Part shown: positions 50,656 to 60,335 of the stretch, one piece after another
Numbering within the stretch: the first letter of the stretch is position 1
Layout of the letters: each line of letters begins with the position of its first letter
Assembly (NCBI GenBank): GCA_030696775.1
Contig: JAUYRN010000005.1
Location: forward strand, 372,001 to 436,000
DNA: 64,000 nt
Reading direction: 5' to 3'
Source of the DNA: Sulfuricurvum sp.
Lineage (GTDB): Bacteria; Campylobacterota; Campylobacteria; Campylobacterales; Sulfurimonadaceae
The notes under the pieces: model-generated
Seen by the model: only the letters and a program-made list of their open reading frames with translations
The model's database searches: none
Told to the model about the DNA's origin: nothing
Position numbers and translations under genes: made by a program

Positions 50656-53058
50656 ATGCACTATATTCGTCGATTTGATTCTCTTGGATTAGCTGATTTA
50701 GCTTTGGTGGGTGGTAAAAATGCCTCATTAGGTGAAATGATCGGCTCTCTCAAAGTGTTAGGGGTCAAAGTTCCTGAAGGATTTGCTGTAACGGCGTATG
50801 CTTATCGTGCATTTATCGAGCACAACCGTTTCGAGCCAAAAATTCGTCAATTGTTTTTGGATGTTGATTTGAGTAATATTGAAGCACTCAATCGATGTGG
50901 AGACGCCATAAGAACGCTGATGCTCTCAGGCGATATGCCTGAGCTGTTAAAAACTGAAATTGCAGATGCTTACCAAGCAATGGAAAAAGAATACGGTATG
51001 GCGTCGGTGGATGTGGCGGTGCGCTCTTCGGCTACGGCGGAAGATTTACCCGATGCAAGTTTCGCAGGACAGCAAGAGAGCTATCTTAATGTTCGCGGCA
51101 GTGTCATGCTCATCGAGCACGTTAAACGATGTTTTGCTTCACTCTTTACCGATCGGGCTATCAGTTATCGTCACAGTCGTGACTATGATCATTTTGCCGT
51201 TGCTCTCTCGGTTGGGGTACAAAAAATGGTACGCAGTGACCTTGCAAGCAGCGGAGTGATGTTTACGATCGATACTGAAAATGGTTCGGAAAATTTGATA
51301 TTAATTAATTCAATATGGGGATTAGGAGAAAATATCGTCGGCGGGCGAGTGAACCCTGATGAGTTTTATGTGTTTAAGCCAACACTCAAAGAGGGAAAAA
51401 TATCCATTCTTAAACGTCAAATCGGTTCCAAGGCGCTCACGATGATGTATGATGAACGCCACACTACGATCAATCTCGCTACTCCTAAAGCCCTTCAAAA
51501 CAGTTTTTCGATTACGGATGAAGAGGTGGCAACGTTGGCACGCTATGGGCTTCTTATCGAAGAACATTACACCCAAAATGCAGGAACATACCGTCCTATG
51601 GATATTGAATGGGCAAAAGACGGACAAGACGGAGAACTCTACATCGTCCAAGCCCGTCCTGAAACGGTACAAAGTCGTAAGATGGGGGATAACAGTCTCG
51701 AGCAATACTCTCTAAAAGAAGGTATTGAGTCGAAAATACTTCTCAGCGGTAAAGCAATTGGTGAAAAAATCGGTTCTGGTCGGGTTAAGATCATCCATTC
51801 TCCTCATGAGGGGGAAAATTTTACAGTCGGAGATGTCCTCGTCGCCGACATCACTGATCCGGACTGGGAACCGATCATGAAAAAAGCCTCTGCCGTCATT
51901 ACCAACCGAGGTGGACGAACGTGTCATGCGGCGATTGTGGCACGTGAAATCGGTGTCCCGGCGATTGTGGGGACGGTGAATGCGACTGAGCTGCTTCACG
52001 ATGGACAGGAGGTGACGGTGAGCTGTGCCGATGGAGAGAGCGGTCGTATTTATACAGGATTACTGGAATATGAAATCAATCACATCGATCTTGGAAATGT
52101 TACCCCGACAACCACAAAGCTGTACATGAACGTCGGTAATCCTGATAGTGCATTTAAAGTGGCTAAGCTTCCTAATGACGGGGTAGGGCTGGCACGGATG
52201 GAGTTTATTATTTCTCATTACATTAATGCCCATCCGATGGCTTTGGTGGAGCTCTCACAAGGCAAAACGATTCAAGAACGTGCGTCGGTGAAAGCTGCGA
52301 TGCTGGGATATGATGATTCCAAAGCATTTTTTATCGACAAGATCTCTGAGGGGGTAGGGATGATCGCCGCAGCTTTTTATCCTCGACCTGTTATTGTCCG
52401 CACCAGTGATTTTAAATCGAATGAGTACCGACATATGATTGGTGGAAAAGCATACGAAGAGGTCGAAGAGAATCCAATGATCGGTTTTCGAGGTGCGAGC
52501 CGCTACTATTCTCCTCACTACAAAGAAGCGTTTATATGGGAGTGTGAAGCATTGAAGAAAGTGCGCGATGAAATGGGACTTACAAACGTCAAAGTGATGC
52601 TTCCATTTGTCCGTACACCAAATGAAGCTCGTAAGGCGATTGAAGTGATGAACGAAGCGGGACTAGTGCAGGGTGAGAATACGCTTGAAGTGTATGCGAT
52701 GTGTGAAATCCCTGCTAATGTTATATTGGCAGATGAATTTTTAGAAATATTTGACGGATACAGTATCGGCTCCAACGATCTCACTCAGCTTATCCTAGGA
52801 GTGGATCGTGACAGTGCATTAGTCTCATCGGTGTTTGATGAGCGAAATCCTGCAGTGACACGTATGCTTAGTATGGCGATTCGTGCGTGTAAAGAGCGAG
52901 GAAAATACATCGGTATTTGCGGGCAAGCTCCTTCGGATTATCCTGAAATTACTAGATTTTTAGTTCAAGAGGGAATTGATTCGATTTCACTCAATCCCGA
53001 TTCTCTATTAAAAATGTGGAAGGTCGTTTCGGAGTTGGAAACTGAAATGGAGAAATAA
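50656..53058 (+). CDS. ppsA: phosphoenolpyruvate synthase
   Basis: An 800-residue enzyme converting pyruvate and ATP to PEP, a key gluconeogenic entry for CO2-fixing sulfur oxidisers. The N-terminal nucleotide-binding domain has GGKNASLGEMIGSL, VRSSATAEDLPDASFAGQQES; the phosphohistidine domain has ITNRGGRTCHAAIVAREIGVPAIVG with the catalytic His; the PEP/pyruvate TIM barrel has VRTSDFKSNEY, NPMIGFRGASRY, SNDLTQLILGVDRDS and ICGQAPSDYP. The start at 50656 follows AAAGGAG; the earlier in-frame ATG (50599) has no site. It is complete. Confidence 0.95.
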   Translation: MHYIRRFDSLGLADLALVGGKNASLGEMIGSLKVLGVKVPEGFAVTAYAYRAFIEHNRFEPKIRQLFLDVDLSNIEALNRCGDAIRTLMLSGDMPELLKTEIADAYQAMEKEYGMASVDVAVRSSATAEDLPDASFAGQQESYLNVRGSVMLIEHVKRCFASLFTDRAISYRHSRDYDHFAVALSVGVQKMVRSDLASSGVMFTIDTENGSENLILINSIWGLGENIVGGRVNPDEFYVFKPTLKEGKISILKRQIGSKALTMMYDERHTTINLATPKALQNSFSITDEEVATLARYGLLIEEHYTQNAGTYRPMDIEWAKDGQDGELYIVQARPETVQSRKMGDNSLEQYSLKEGIESKILLSGKAIGEKIGSGRVKIIHSPHEGENFTVGDVLVADITDPDWEPIMKKASAVITNRGGRTCHAAIVAREIGVPAIVGTVNATELLHDGQEVTVSCADGESGRIYTGLLEYEINHIDLGNVTPTTTKLYMNVGNPDSAFKVAKLPNDGVGLARMEFIISHYINAHPMALVELSQGKTIQERASVKAAMLGYDDSKAFFIDKISEGVGMIAAAFYPRPVIVRTSDFKSNEYRHMIGGKAYEEVEENPMIGFRGASRYYSPHYKEAFIWECEALKKVRDEMGLTNVKVMLPFVRTPNEARKAIEVMNEAGLVQGENTLEVYAMCEIPANVILADEFLEIFDGYSIGSNDLTQLILGVDRDSALVSSVFDERNPAVTRMLSMAIRACKERGKYIGICGQAPSDYPEITRFLVQEGIDSISLNPDSLLKMWKVVSELETEMEK

Positions 53059-53104
53059 ACCTATTTGGATATACTCCATTTATAAAATAAGAAAGTGAAA
53101 CAGT

Positions 53105-54724
53105 ATGAATCTTTTATCCAAAAGCTCACCCCTCGAAGAGTCAATTAAGAAAATGGAAGCGGTTTTAAGCGATGTAGGATGCGAGGCAATATTCTCAGAC
53201 GAAAAACATCCATTGGAACATTGTTATTCTGTCAATCTGGCATCCATTGAAGCTCCCCGTCATATCTATTCAAATGGTAAAGGAATTGTTTCCGATGCCT
53301 CAAAAGCAAGTGCATTAGGTGAATACATCGAGCGATTGCAAACCAATAACTTTTTTATCGATTTTTATCTCCCTGAGAGAAAATATTATCCTGAGGAGGT
53401 GGCGTTTGAGTTTGGCGGTGAATTTTTAAATGAAGAGTTACGCGCAATATACAATCCTAATAATGAGTTAACTGATGAGGATTGGGTCGATTACAACAGC
53501 GATTATGAGGATAAAGTAGTTGCCCTGCCTTTCATCAAGCACAGTACGAGAGAAACCGTTTATATCCCCCTCAACATTCTTAGTAATCTATATGTGAGTA
53601 ATGGTCTGGCTACGGGAAATACTCCTCTCGAAGCACAAGTCCAAGCGTTGAGTGAGATTTTCGAGCGATATGCCAAGATTGAGATTATAAAAAATGGCTA
53701 TGCTCTCCCAAAATATCCTGATGATATCCTACAATCGTATGAAAGAGTTTACCGTGATGTTGTCGCCTTACGAAAGCTTGGCTACATTGTGGAAGTCCTC
53801 GATGCATCGTTAGGCGGACAATTTCCTGTTACCGCTATTTCATTGATAAATCCTGATAATTCAACTCTGTTCGTCTCTTTTGGTGCCCATCCGATTTTAC
53901 AAGTATCATTGGAACGTACTATGACGGAACTGATGCAAGGACGCGGATTGGAGAATCTCGATGCGTTTGAGTCTCCAACTTTTGATATGTCGCTTGTCTC
54001 GGACAGCTTTAATCTCGAGTCTCATTTTATTGACTCCAATGGTAAGCTTGGATTTGGATTTTTGAGTTCTAAAAAGAGTTTTGAGTATGCACCGTGGAGT
54101 TATGAAGGAGTGGGAAATGAAGCAGAATTTGAGTTGCTTCTTTCAATATTAAAAAATTTTAACAAAGAGATGTATTTGCGTGAGTACAACTATTTGGGAT
54201 TCTATTCGTGTCAGATGATTGTTCCCAGTGTTTCGGAAGTGTATCCGATAGAGGATATGAGTTTTAATAACAAAAACAACGGCAAATGGATTCGAGAGAT
54301 GATCTTGAATTTTGAAGAGTTTGACGGAGAAGAGATATTAGATAATATTGAATCTCTCGAAGAGACGCTGAATGTCGAAAAATATATCGGAGTCATTTTT
54401 AAGCATAATTTTACGATGCAAGAATTCAAAGCTCAAGTTCATCTTTTACTCGGCAATACAGATGAAGCCCTCTCGTTACTTGAGTTTGGAACCAATAAGA
54501 TGGGTCACATCGTAGCAGAACTCATCCGAATGGGGGAGGAAGAGTGTGTGTGGGAAGAGTATGAAGAGGCATTGTTTGATATATATGGCAAAGAAACAGT
54601 CAAGAAGGGACTCGCTATTTTGGAAGGTGAAGAATTTTTAATTGATGTAACCCTCCATGGCGATTATCATAATATGTTAAAAATGTACGACCGGTTAGAA
54701 ATCAAAAAAGCGTTAATCGTTTAA
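53105..54724 (+). CDS. ycaO: YcaO-domain protein (E. coli YcaO-like, RimO-associated)
   Basis: A 539-residue protein with an N-terminal YcaO domain (about residues 50-390): ATP-binding parts are SKASALGEYIERLQTNNFF, TGNTPLEAQVQALSEIFERYAKIEII and SLERTMTELMQGRG. The C-terminal region (about 420-539: VHLLLGNTDEALSLLEFG) is TPR-like, as in E. coli YcaO, which assists beta-methylthiolation of ribosomal protein S12 by RimO. There is no peptide-precursor or cyclodehydratase partner gene here, so azoline natural-product synthesis is less likely. It follows ppsA by 46 bases and precedes a MATE gene by 4 bases. Confidence 0.88.
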   Translation: MNLLSKSSPLEESIKKMEAVLSDVGCEAIFSDEKHPLEHCYSVNLASIEAPRHIYSNGKGIVSDASKASALGEYIERLQTNNFFIDFYLPERKYYPEEVAFEFGGEFLNEELRAIYNPNNELTDEDWVDYNSDYEDKVVALPFIKHSTRETVYIPLNILSNLYVSNGLATGNTPLEAQVQALSEIFERYAKIEIIKNGYALPKYPDDILQSYERVYRDVVALRKLGYIVEVLDASLGGQFPVTAISLINPDNSTLFVSFGAHPILQVSLERTMTELMQGRGLENLDAFESPTFDMSLVSDSFNLESHFIDSNGKLGFGFLSSKKSFEYAPWSYEGVGNEAEFELLLSILKNFNKEMYLREYNYLGFYSCQMIVPSVSEVYPIEDMSFNNKNNGKWIREMILNFEEFDGEEILDNIESLEETLNVEKYIGVIFKHNFTMQEFKAQVHLLLGNTDEALSLLEFGTNKMGHIVAELIRMGEEECVWEEYEEALFDIYGKETVKKGLAILEGEEFLIDVTLHGDYHNMLKMYDRLEIKKALIV

Positions 54725-54728
54725 TTAA

Positions 54729-56066
54729 ATGCACTTAGATTTAACTCAAGGTGACATAAAAGTCCAGATAAAAAAGCTGGCAATCCCAGCAAGTGTCGGT
54801 TTTTTCTTTCATACGATGTACAACGTAACTGATACGTATTTCGCAGGATTGATATCGACGCAGGCACTTTCTGCATTGACACTCTCTTTCTCCATTTTTT
54901 TTATGATGATAGCTATTGCCGTAGGAATGAGTGAAGCAGTCACGGCTTTAGTGGGGAATGCTTTGGGGAGAGGGAATAGAGAACAGGCGTCTCATATTGC
55001 ACTGAATGCATTGTTGTTTGGACTTTTTCTTTCTTTTATTTTAACCATTATTGGGGTTATCTCTACCCCTTATTTGATGATGTTATTGGGTGCTAAGGGA
55101 GCATATTTACAAGACTCCTTAGCGTATATTAATGTCATTTTGTATGCGTCTGTCTTTTTCGTTGCTAGCTTTTTTATCAATGCACTCTTAAATGCGGTAG
55201 GTGATACGGCTTCATTTAGAAATGTACTGATCGTTTCTTCTGTGCTAAATGTTCTTTTGGATTATTGGTTTGTCACAGGAGGATTAGGATTAAGCCCTCA
55301 TGGGGTGAGCGGAATTGCGTTTGCAACTGTGATTACTGAGTTTGTTACGGTTGTATACCTATTTTATAAACTGCAAAAAACTTCTCTTCTTAAGAACTAC
55401 AGAGAGTTCTCAGTGGATAAAATAATCTTTAAAAAATTTATAATGCAGGGCTTTCCACCAAGTGTGAACATGGTTATGATGGCAACAGGTATTTTTATTG
55501 TCACCTATTTTGCTTCTTCTTACGGTCAGGAAGTCATAGCTGCATACGGGATAGGAATGCGGATTGAGCAAATTATTCTCATGCCTATAATCGGTTTGAA
55601 TGTGGCAGTTCTTGCGATTGTTTCGCAAAATAATGGAGCAAAGCAGTTTGAACGTATTAAAGAAACGTTAAAAATATCTCTTTCTTACGGAGGGATACTT
55701 TCATTGGTCGGTATGGTTTTACTGCTTGTGGGGGCTGAGACATTTATGCGCTTCTTTAGCGAGGATTTAAAAGTTATAGAAGAGGGCGCTCGCTATTTAC
55801 GTGTAGAAGCATTTATACTTTTTTCATTTGTTATTATATTTGTGTATTTGGCGCTGCTTCAAGGAATTGAGCGACCCGGTTTTATTTTTTATATCTCTAT
55901 TTTTAGACAAATAGCAGCACCTATCGTCGTGTTGAGCCTTTTGTCTTTTTTAGGTTTAGGGGTGATTTGGATATGGATTGGTATTGCTATGATTGTGACT
56001 TTTTCAGCTTTAGTGACATGGAGATACAGTCATCAAAAGCTGATTGAAGTTTCTATGAAAAGATAG
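54729..56066 (+). CDS. MATE-family efflux transporter
   Basis: A 445-residue transporter with about 12 membrane segments in two homologous halves. The N-terminal half has LAIPASVGFFFHTMYNVTDTYFAGLISTQALSALTLSF and GMSEAVTALVGNALGRGNREQAS; the second half repeats with IMQGFPPSVNMVMMATGIFIV and GIGMRIEQIILMPIIGLNVAVLAIVSQNNGAKQ. The family exports cationic drugs or metabolites using Na+ or H+. It starts 4 bases after the YcaO stop, so the two are co-transcribed. Confidence 0.9.
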   Translation: MHLDLTQGDIKVQIKKLAIPASVGFFFHTMYNVTDTYFAGLISTQALSALTLSFSIFFMMIAIAVGMSEAVTALVGNALGRGNREQASHIALNALLFGLFLSFILTIIGVISTPYLMMLLGAKGAYLQDSLAYINVILYASVFFVASFFINALLNAVGDTASFRNVLIVSSVLNVLLDYWFVTGGLGLSPHGVSGIAFATVITEFVTVVYLFYKLQKTSLLKNYREFSVDKIIFKKFIMQGFPPSVNMVMMATGIFIVTYFASSYGQEVIAAYGIGMRIEQIILMPIIGLNVAVLAIVSQNNGAKQFERIKETLKISLSYGGILSLVGMVLLLVGAETFMRFFSEDLKVIEEGARYLRVEAFILFSFVIIFVYLALLQGIERPGFIFYISIFRQIAAPIVVLSLLSFLGLGVIWIWIGIAMIVTFSALVTWRYSHQKLIEVSMKR

Positions 56067-56126
56067 TTTTTGTGGTTGAAGATAAAATGATGAGTGTAAA
56101 AATGGAAGACACGATAGGTTAAAAAC

Positions 56127-57194
56127 CTATTGCTTATCTTCAGATGGTTTGAGTGATTTGACATTTATGCGACGTGGAGCACGCTTTGGCAGAGTAGATT
56201 CTGAATGTGCAGGTTTAGCGTAATCAGGTCTACGGTTGCTTGAAGATGAATCGTAAGGTTTTTTATCTCCATACGGTTTTCTGTCCCCAAAAGGTTTCTT
56301 TTCACCAAAGGCTGGCTTATCCCCATAAGGTTTTTTATCTCCATACGGCTTTTTATCACCAAAAGCTGGCTTATCCCCATAAGGTTTTTTATCTCCATAC
56401 GGCTTTTTATCACCAAAGGCTGGCTTATCTCCATAAGGTTTTTTATCTCCATACGGTTTCTTTTCACCAAAAGCAGGCTTGTCACCATAAGGTTTTCGTT
56501 CACCCTCAGGTCTAGGTTTATTAAATTGCTTTTTATCATCACCAAAAAATACCGGTTTATTGGCATACTGAGATTTTGTTGATTTTTCTTCATCTTTACG
56601 TGGAGTACCATCGATGTAGTGGTTACGCTCACGCGTTTTTTGTTCAAAAATAGGTTTGCCGTTCTCATCTTTGCCTAAAAACTTAGGCTTGTCTCTATCT
56701 TTACGTGCCCATCGTTCTTTTTTGAGTGCTTCTTCCTCGTCACGTGCATCACGTCGCGCTTTTGCTTCGGCTTTTTGCTGATTGTCTACGGCAATTCCAA
56801 AACTTGGTTCAAATCCTGCAACGGCTTCTTGGATAATAGTACGACCTAAAAGTGTTTCGATACCGTAAAGATTTTTTTGATCTTCAGCACCTAATAATAC
56901 CAATGCCATTTCACGTGCATGGGCAAAACGAGTCATATAGATGATCGCTTTCTCAGGCAGGTCGTAGCTGATTAGAATATCGTATTGATTTTTTTCGGAT
57001 CCCTTCATGTCATCATCCGCTACTATGGTGATATTTTTTGAGTCTCCTATTTCAATAGATTGAGGATTCTTGGCGGTTACAATCAGAATTTGTTTTTCTG
57101 GATGTTGTGAGATTAAAAAATTGAGTAACTCATTTTTACGTTCGCTGTTACATGGATGGATACGGTGGTTTTTACGTTGGATTTCAGATGACAT
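56127..57194 (-). CDS. helicase RecA2-like remnant domain with basic tandem-repeat tail
   Basis: A 355-residue protein. Residues about 12-125 resemble the second RecA domain of DEAD-box helicases (KNELLNFLISQHPEKQILIVTA, YDILISYDLPEKAIIYMTRFAHAREMALVLLG, ETLLGRTI), but the first RecA domain is absent and motif VI (HRxGRxxR) is replaced by MTRFAHARE, so no ATPase activity is expected. A charged linker (140-230) leads to 4.5 copies of an 18-residue repeat (KPYGDKPAFGDKKPYGDK, 234-315) and a basic end (PKRAPRRINVKSLK). It is likely a disordered RNA- or ribosome-binding protein. The role is inference. Confidence 0.75.
   Translation of the reverse strand: MSSEIQRKNHRIHPCNSERKNELLNFLISQHPEKQILIVTAKNPQSIEIGDSKNITIVADDDMKGSEKNQYDILISYDLPEKAIIYMTRFAHAREMALVLLGAEDQKNLYGIETLLGRTIIQEAVAGFEPSFGIAVDNQQKAEAKARRDARDEEEALKKERWARKDRDKPKFLGKDENGKPIFEQKTRERNHYIDGTPRKDEEKSTKSQYANKPVFFGDDKKQFNKPRPEGERKPYGDKPAFGEKKPYGDKKPYGDKPAFGDKKPYGDKKPYGDKPAFGDKKPYGDKKPYGDKPAFGEKKPFGDRKPYGDKKPYDSSSSNRRPDYAKPAHSESTLPKRAPRRINVKSLKPSEDKQ
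56253..56495 (-). repeat. 54-bp coding tandem repeat, about 4.5 copies
   Basis: Within the previous gene, four 54-base units plus a partial fifth encode KPYGDKPAFG[D/E]KKPYGDK. The units are nearly identical at DNA level, so copy number may vary between strains by slippage. The antisense frames across it are open only because of the repeat. Confidence 0.9.
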
Positions 57195-57485
57195 TAGTGT
57201 CCTTTAGGAGTGTGGCCTCAGTAATTCGAGGGAATGCGGCGCTTTATACGACACAATTTTAATAGCGGAATTATAGCGAGTTATTGCTTATAGGCTTTGA
57301 GACTGAATATTTATCTAATAAATGAAACGTAATGAAGTATCTTGATATTAAGCTTTTAATCAGCAGATTCTTTTATAATTACTGAAACTTGACTTTATCA
57401 ACTATTTTTTAGAGGATAAGCAGTTGTATTGAAAAATGGATATAGACATTATTTACATCATAAAAGATTGAGGAGCAAAAGAGCT
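57195..57485. other. intergenic region between divergent genes
   Basis: About 290 bases separate the repeat-tail gene and the next plus-strand gene. I see AT-rich promoter-like sequence (a TTATAATTAC box near 57373) but no open frame, hairpin or repeat that I can support. Confidence 0.5.
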
Positions 57486-58286
57486 ATGAAAAAACTTTTA
57501 ACTTTACTTGTAGGGACACTGGCGTTTGCGTTGAGCAGTTTTGCTTCAGAAATGATTTCTACTTATAAAATTGCAGGTTATGTTGATGTTGAAACTGCTA
57601 AAAGCAAACTATCCACGGCAGGTTTCGAGGTAGTCGGTACGTATAAAGCGACTGATGCAGGAACTACTATTTTATATACCAATGCGGCAATGAAAGCAGC
57701 ATCTGCAAAAGAGATTCGTGGATTTAATGCAGTTGGACGCATTTTGGTGGATGATGAGCGTAAACAGGTCTCGATTGCTAATCCTCTCTATTTTGGGGCA
57801 GCATTTATGCAAAAAGAGTTCAATAAGTCAGCCAGTTTAGCGGTCTTGAATTCTCTTAAAAAAGCATTCGGTACTTTAAAAGATTCTGAAGATGCGGGTG
57901 AAGTAAAAGGACTGTCGGGGTATCACTTTATGATGGGAATGCCCTATTATGAAGATATGGATGTTGTAGGTACTGGGTCAACTGCTGATTTGGTAGCAAA
58001 AGCAAAAGCGGCAAAAGGGACAACGGCAGTAGTTCAAGTAGGAGCAGATCGCTATCTCGCTTTCCTAGAACTAGATAAACGTACCAGTGGATTTGTAAAA
58101 AAAATTGGATCACAAAACAGTGAAATTTTACCTTATGCTGTTTTGATTGAGGGGGGACAAGCCAAAGCCTTTAATGCAAAATATTACATTGCCCTTAGCT
58201 ACCCACTTTTAACAATGACTGAATTCATGGGAATTGCAACGATTCCAGATGCGATCACCAAGGGTCTCCAAAAAATCTTCAAGTAA
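57486..58286 (+). CDS. exported DUF302-like hypothetical protein
   Basis: A 266-residue exported protein: signal peptide LLTLLVGTLAFALSSFAS, then two related alpha/beta halves of about 120 residues (YKIAGYVDVETAKSKLSTAGFEVVGTYK and later AVVQVGADRYLAFLELDK). Ala/Lys-rich helices connect them. It somewhat resembles DUF302-type periplasmic proteins, but I cannot assign it firmly. The start at 57486 follows a GGAGCAAAAGAG site; the frame is open 57 bases further up without one. It faces the deacetylase gene, whose stop is 8 bases away. Confidence 0.7.
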   Translation: MKKLLTLLVGTLAFALSSFASEMISTYKIAGYVDVETAKSKLSTAGFEVVGTYKATDAGTTILYTNAAMKAASAKEIRGFNAVGRILVDDERKQVSIANPLYFGAAFMQKEFNKSASLAVLNSLKKAFGTLKDSEDAGEVKGLSGYHFMMGMPYYEDMDVVGTGSTADLVAKAKAAKGTTAVVQVGADRYLAFLELDKRTSGFVKKIGSQNSEILPYAVLIEGGQAKAFNAKYYIALSYPLLTMTEFMGIATIPDAITKGLQKIFK

Positions 58287-58294
58287 ATCTATTT

Positions 58295-59065
58295 TTATTT
58301 GTAAGCTTTGAGATTCAACATGACATCAAGTGTTGTGAATGTGTAGCCAATAGAGTGCAAAGTTTCTATAATCATTTCTAGGGATGCTACGCTGGTTGGA
58401 TTTCGGTGCATGAGGATAATATCGCCGTTACGCACATTAGAAACAACGTTGTTGGCAACGGCAAAAGGATCGTTGAGTGTCCAATCGAGTGAATCAAGTG
58501 ACCAGAGTATGATAGAGGAACCGGATGCATTGACGGTGTCTACAACATTTTGATTGATCGAACCGTATGGAGGGCGAAAGAGCAGAGGATAGCTTCCGGT
58601 GAGTGTTTCAATTTGCGTAGAAGTACGATTAAGTTGAGAGAGCGTCGAATTTTCGTCAAGATTGGTAAAACGAGGATGGTTAAAGCTATGGTTTAGTACA
58701 CGATGTCCTTCATTAAAAGAGCGTTTAACAACAGTGGTATTCTCATCATTCATCGTTGCACCGATCATGAAGAAGCTTGCTTTGACATCATGTTTTTTCA
58801 AAATATCGAGAATATTACGTGTATTGTTTTCATCGGGTGCATCGTCGAATGTCAAGGCTACGATTTTTTTAGTGGTATTGCCATTGACGTAAACATTTTT
58901 ATACGTTCCATTTTGAACAGGGGTGATGGTATCAGTACGCCATTTATCTAAAAATTGGGTCATGTTCGCATCAAGTAATTTGGATGAGCCTTGTATGTTG
59001 TAGATAGTATCGGCAAATAAAAATGACTGACAGAATACGAACAGTATCAAAATAATTTTCATCAT
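58295..59065 (-). CDS. polysaccharide deacetylase (NodB domain)
   Basis: A protein of about 256 residues with a signal peptide (IILILFVFCQSFLFA) and a CE4/NodB domain: KKIVALTFDDAPDENNTRNILDIL has the catalytic Asp and metal Asp, LNHSFNHPRF the HSxxH metal histidines, LFRPPYGSIN the RPPYG motif and IILMHRN the final His. It removes acetyl groups from peptidoglycan or another glycan in the periplasm. The true start is the ATG at 59065 (or the adjacent one at 59062), which overlaps the upstream gene stop; the longer frame to 59116 lies inside that gene. Confidence 0.9.
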   Translation of the reverse strand: MMKIILILFVFCQSFLFADTIYNIQGSSKLLDANMTQFLDKWRTDTITPVQNGTYKNVYVNGNTTKKIVALTFDDAPDENNTRNILDILKKHDVKASFFMIGATMNDENTTVVKRSFNEGHRVLNHSFNHPRFTNLDENSTLSQLNRTSTQIETLTGSYPLLFRPPYGSINQNVVDTVNASGSSIILWSLDSLDWTLNDPFAVANNVVSNVRNGDIILMHRNPTSVASLEMIIETLHSIGYTFTTLDVMLNLKAYK

Positions 59066-60321
59066 AAAGGTGTTGCTCCTAAATGACCAGCCAAATACCC
59101 GCTGGCAAAGGACCACTGGAGATTATATCCGCCGCATGGACCATCGAGATTCATTACTTCACCGCAAAAATAAAGACCGTTGAGTATTTTACTTTCCATG
59201 GTTTCAGGACGTATCTCTTTGAGTGATACGCCGCCTCGTGTAATCATCGCCATTTTAAATCCATCATGCCCGATCACCGTGAGCGGAGTCCATGCGAGAA
59301 GCTTAATAAGACGGTCACGTGAAATCCCTTCGAGCTTGTTAAATCCCATGTCCGGATCAGCTTGAGCGAGTATGCAGAGTTCGCGGGCAATTGATTCAGG
59401 AAGGAGTGTCATGAGGTGGGTCAATACGGACTGCTCTGGATTTTTGTAAATTTCATCTTTGATGTGTGTACGAATTTGCTCTTCATTTAACCCTTTGGTC
59501 AGGTTGATGAGCAAAGGAACTTCACCGTGTTTTTCCAGCAGAGGATTCACTTCGCGAGCAAAATCAAGGACGACGGGGCCACGGATACCATTTGACGTGA
59601 AGATAAGATCCCCAATGGCCCGAAGATTTTTGGCTTTGGGTAAATCGACACGAAGTTCTGCTTTTGCGATGGTGTCTGCACGACACATAGCCACCCATGT
59701 CTCTTTCGTTTTCAGAGGCATCATAGCGGGGTAGAGATCGATAATTTTGTGTCCAACAGCGGAGGCAATAGTGAATCCATCGCCCTCGGCACCCAATTGC
59801 GGATAGCCTAGACCTCCTGTTGCGATAATGACATTTGTTGCACTGTAGGAATTTTCAGCTGTGGTTACTCCCGTTACACGTACACCGTCATGCTCTAAAC
59901 TTTCTACGCGCGATGAGGTGATGAGGACCACTCCCAATCGAGCCATTTCCTCTTCGAGTGCGGTGATGATACTGACCGAACTGTGAGAGATTGGAAAAAC
60001 ACGATAGCCATCAGGTGCATGGCTCTCTACTCCTATGTCAGCAAAAAAAGCAATTAAAGCACGATGATCAAAAGTATTCAGGGCAGGAGTCATAAATTTT
60101 CCCTCACGACCGAAACGTGCCATGAAATCTTCATTAGAGAGGGTATTGGTCAGATTACATCGACCGCCGCCGGTTGCTTTGAGCTTGGAAGCGATTTTAG
60201 AGAGTTTTTCGAGGAGAAGAACCTTGTTCCCACGACGTGCAGCGGTAATGGCAGCGATAAGACCTGCTGCCCCGCCACCTACAACAATGAGATCAAAAGA
60301 AGTTTTAGGGGAGTTTTGCAT
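59062..60321 (-). CDS. HI0933/YhiN-family flavoprotein (BaiN-like)
   Basis: A 419-residue FAD oxidoreductase of the HI0933 family: DLIVVGGGAAGLIAAITAARRGNKVLLLEKL is the Rossmann motif, SKLKATGGGRCNLTNT the family signature and the C-terminal FCGEVMNLDGPCGGYNLQWSFASGYLAGH the second FAD motif. The length is typical. The substrate is unknown; the homologous BaiN is described as an aminoacetone/bile-acid oxidase-type flavoprotein with unclear physiology. It is translationally joined to the deacetylase and preceded by a transglutaminase-like gene 14 bases upstream. Confidence 0.92.
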   Translation of the reverse strand: MQNSPKTSFDLIVVGGGAAGLIAAITAARRGNKVLLLEKLSKIASKLKATGGGRCNLTNTLSNEDFMARFGREGKFMTPALNTFDHRALIAFFADIGVESHAPDGYRVFPISHSSVSIITALEEEMARLGVVLITSSRVESLEHDGVRVTGVTTAENSYSATNVIIATGGLGYPQLGAEGDGFTIASAVGHKIIDLYPAMMPLKTKETWVAMCRADTIAKAELRVDLPKAKNLRAIGDLIFTSNGIRGPVVLDFAREVNPLLEKHGEVPLLINLTKGLNEEQIRTHIKDEIYKNPEQSVLTHLMTLLPESIARELCILAQADPDMGFNKLEGISRDRLIKLLAWTPLTVIGHDGFKMAMITRGGVSLKEIRPETMESKILNGLYFCGEVMNLDGPCGGYNLQWSFASGYLAGHLGATPL

Positions 60322-60335
60322 GCGTCATTATATCA

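Noticed and set aside
53105-56066. Azoline peptide (TOMM) biosynthetic cluster based on YcaO and a MATE exporter
   Set aside because: No precursor peptide, dehydrogenase or E1-like partner is present, and the YcaO has the E. coli-type TPR end associated with RimO.
56253-56495. CRISPR array
   Set aside because: The regular repeats are contiguous, without unique spacers, and encode a repetitive peptide.
56165-56668. Same-strand alternative-frame and antisense open frames across the tandem repeat
   Set aside because: They are open only because the 54-base repeat lacks stops in several frames; the annotated frame has the conserved N-terminal domain.
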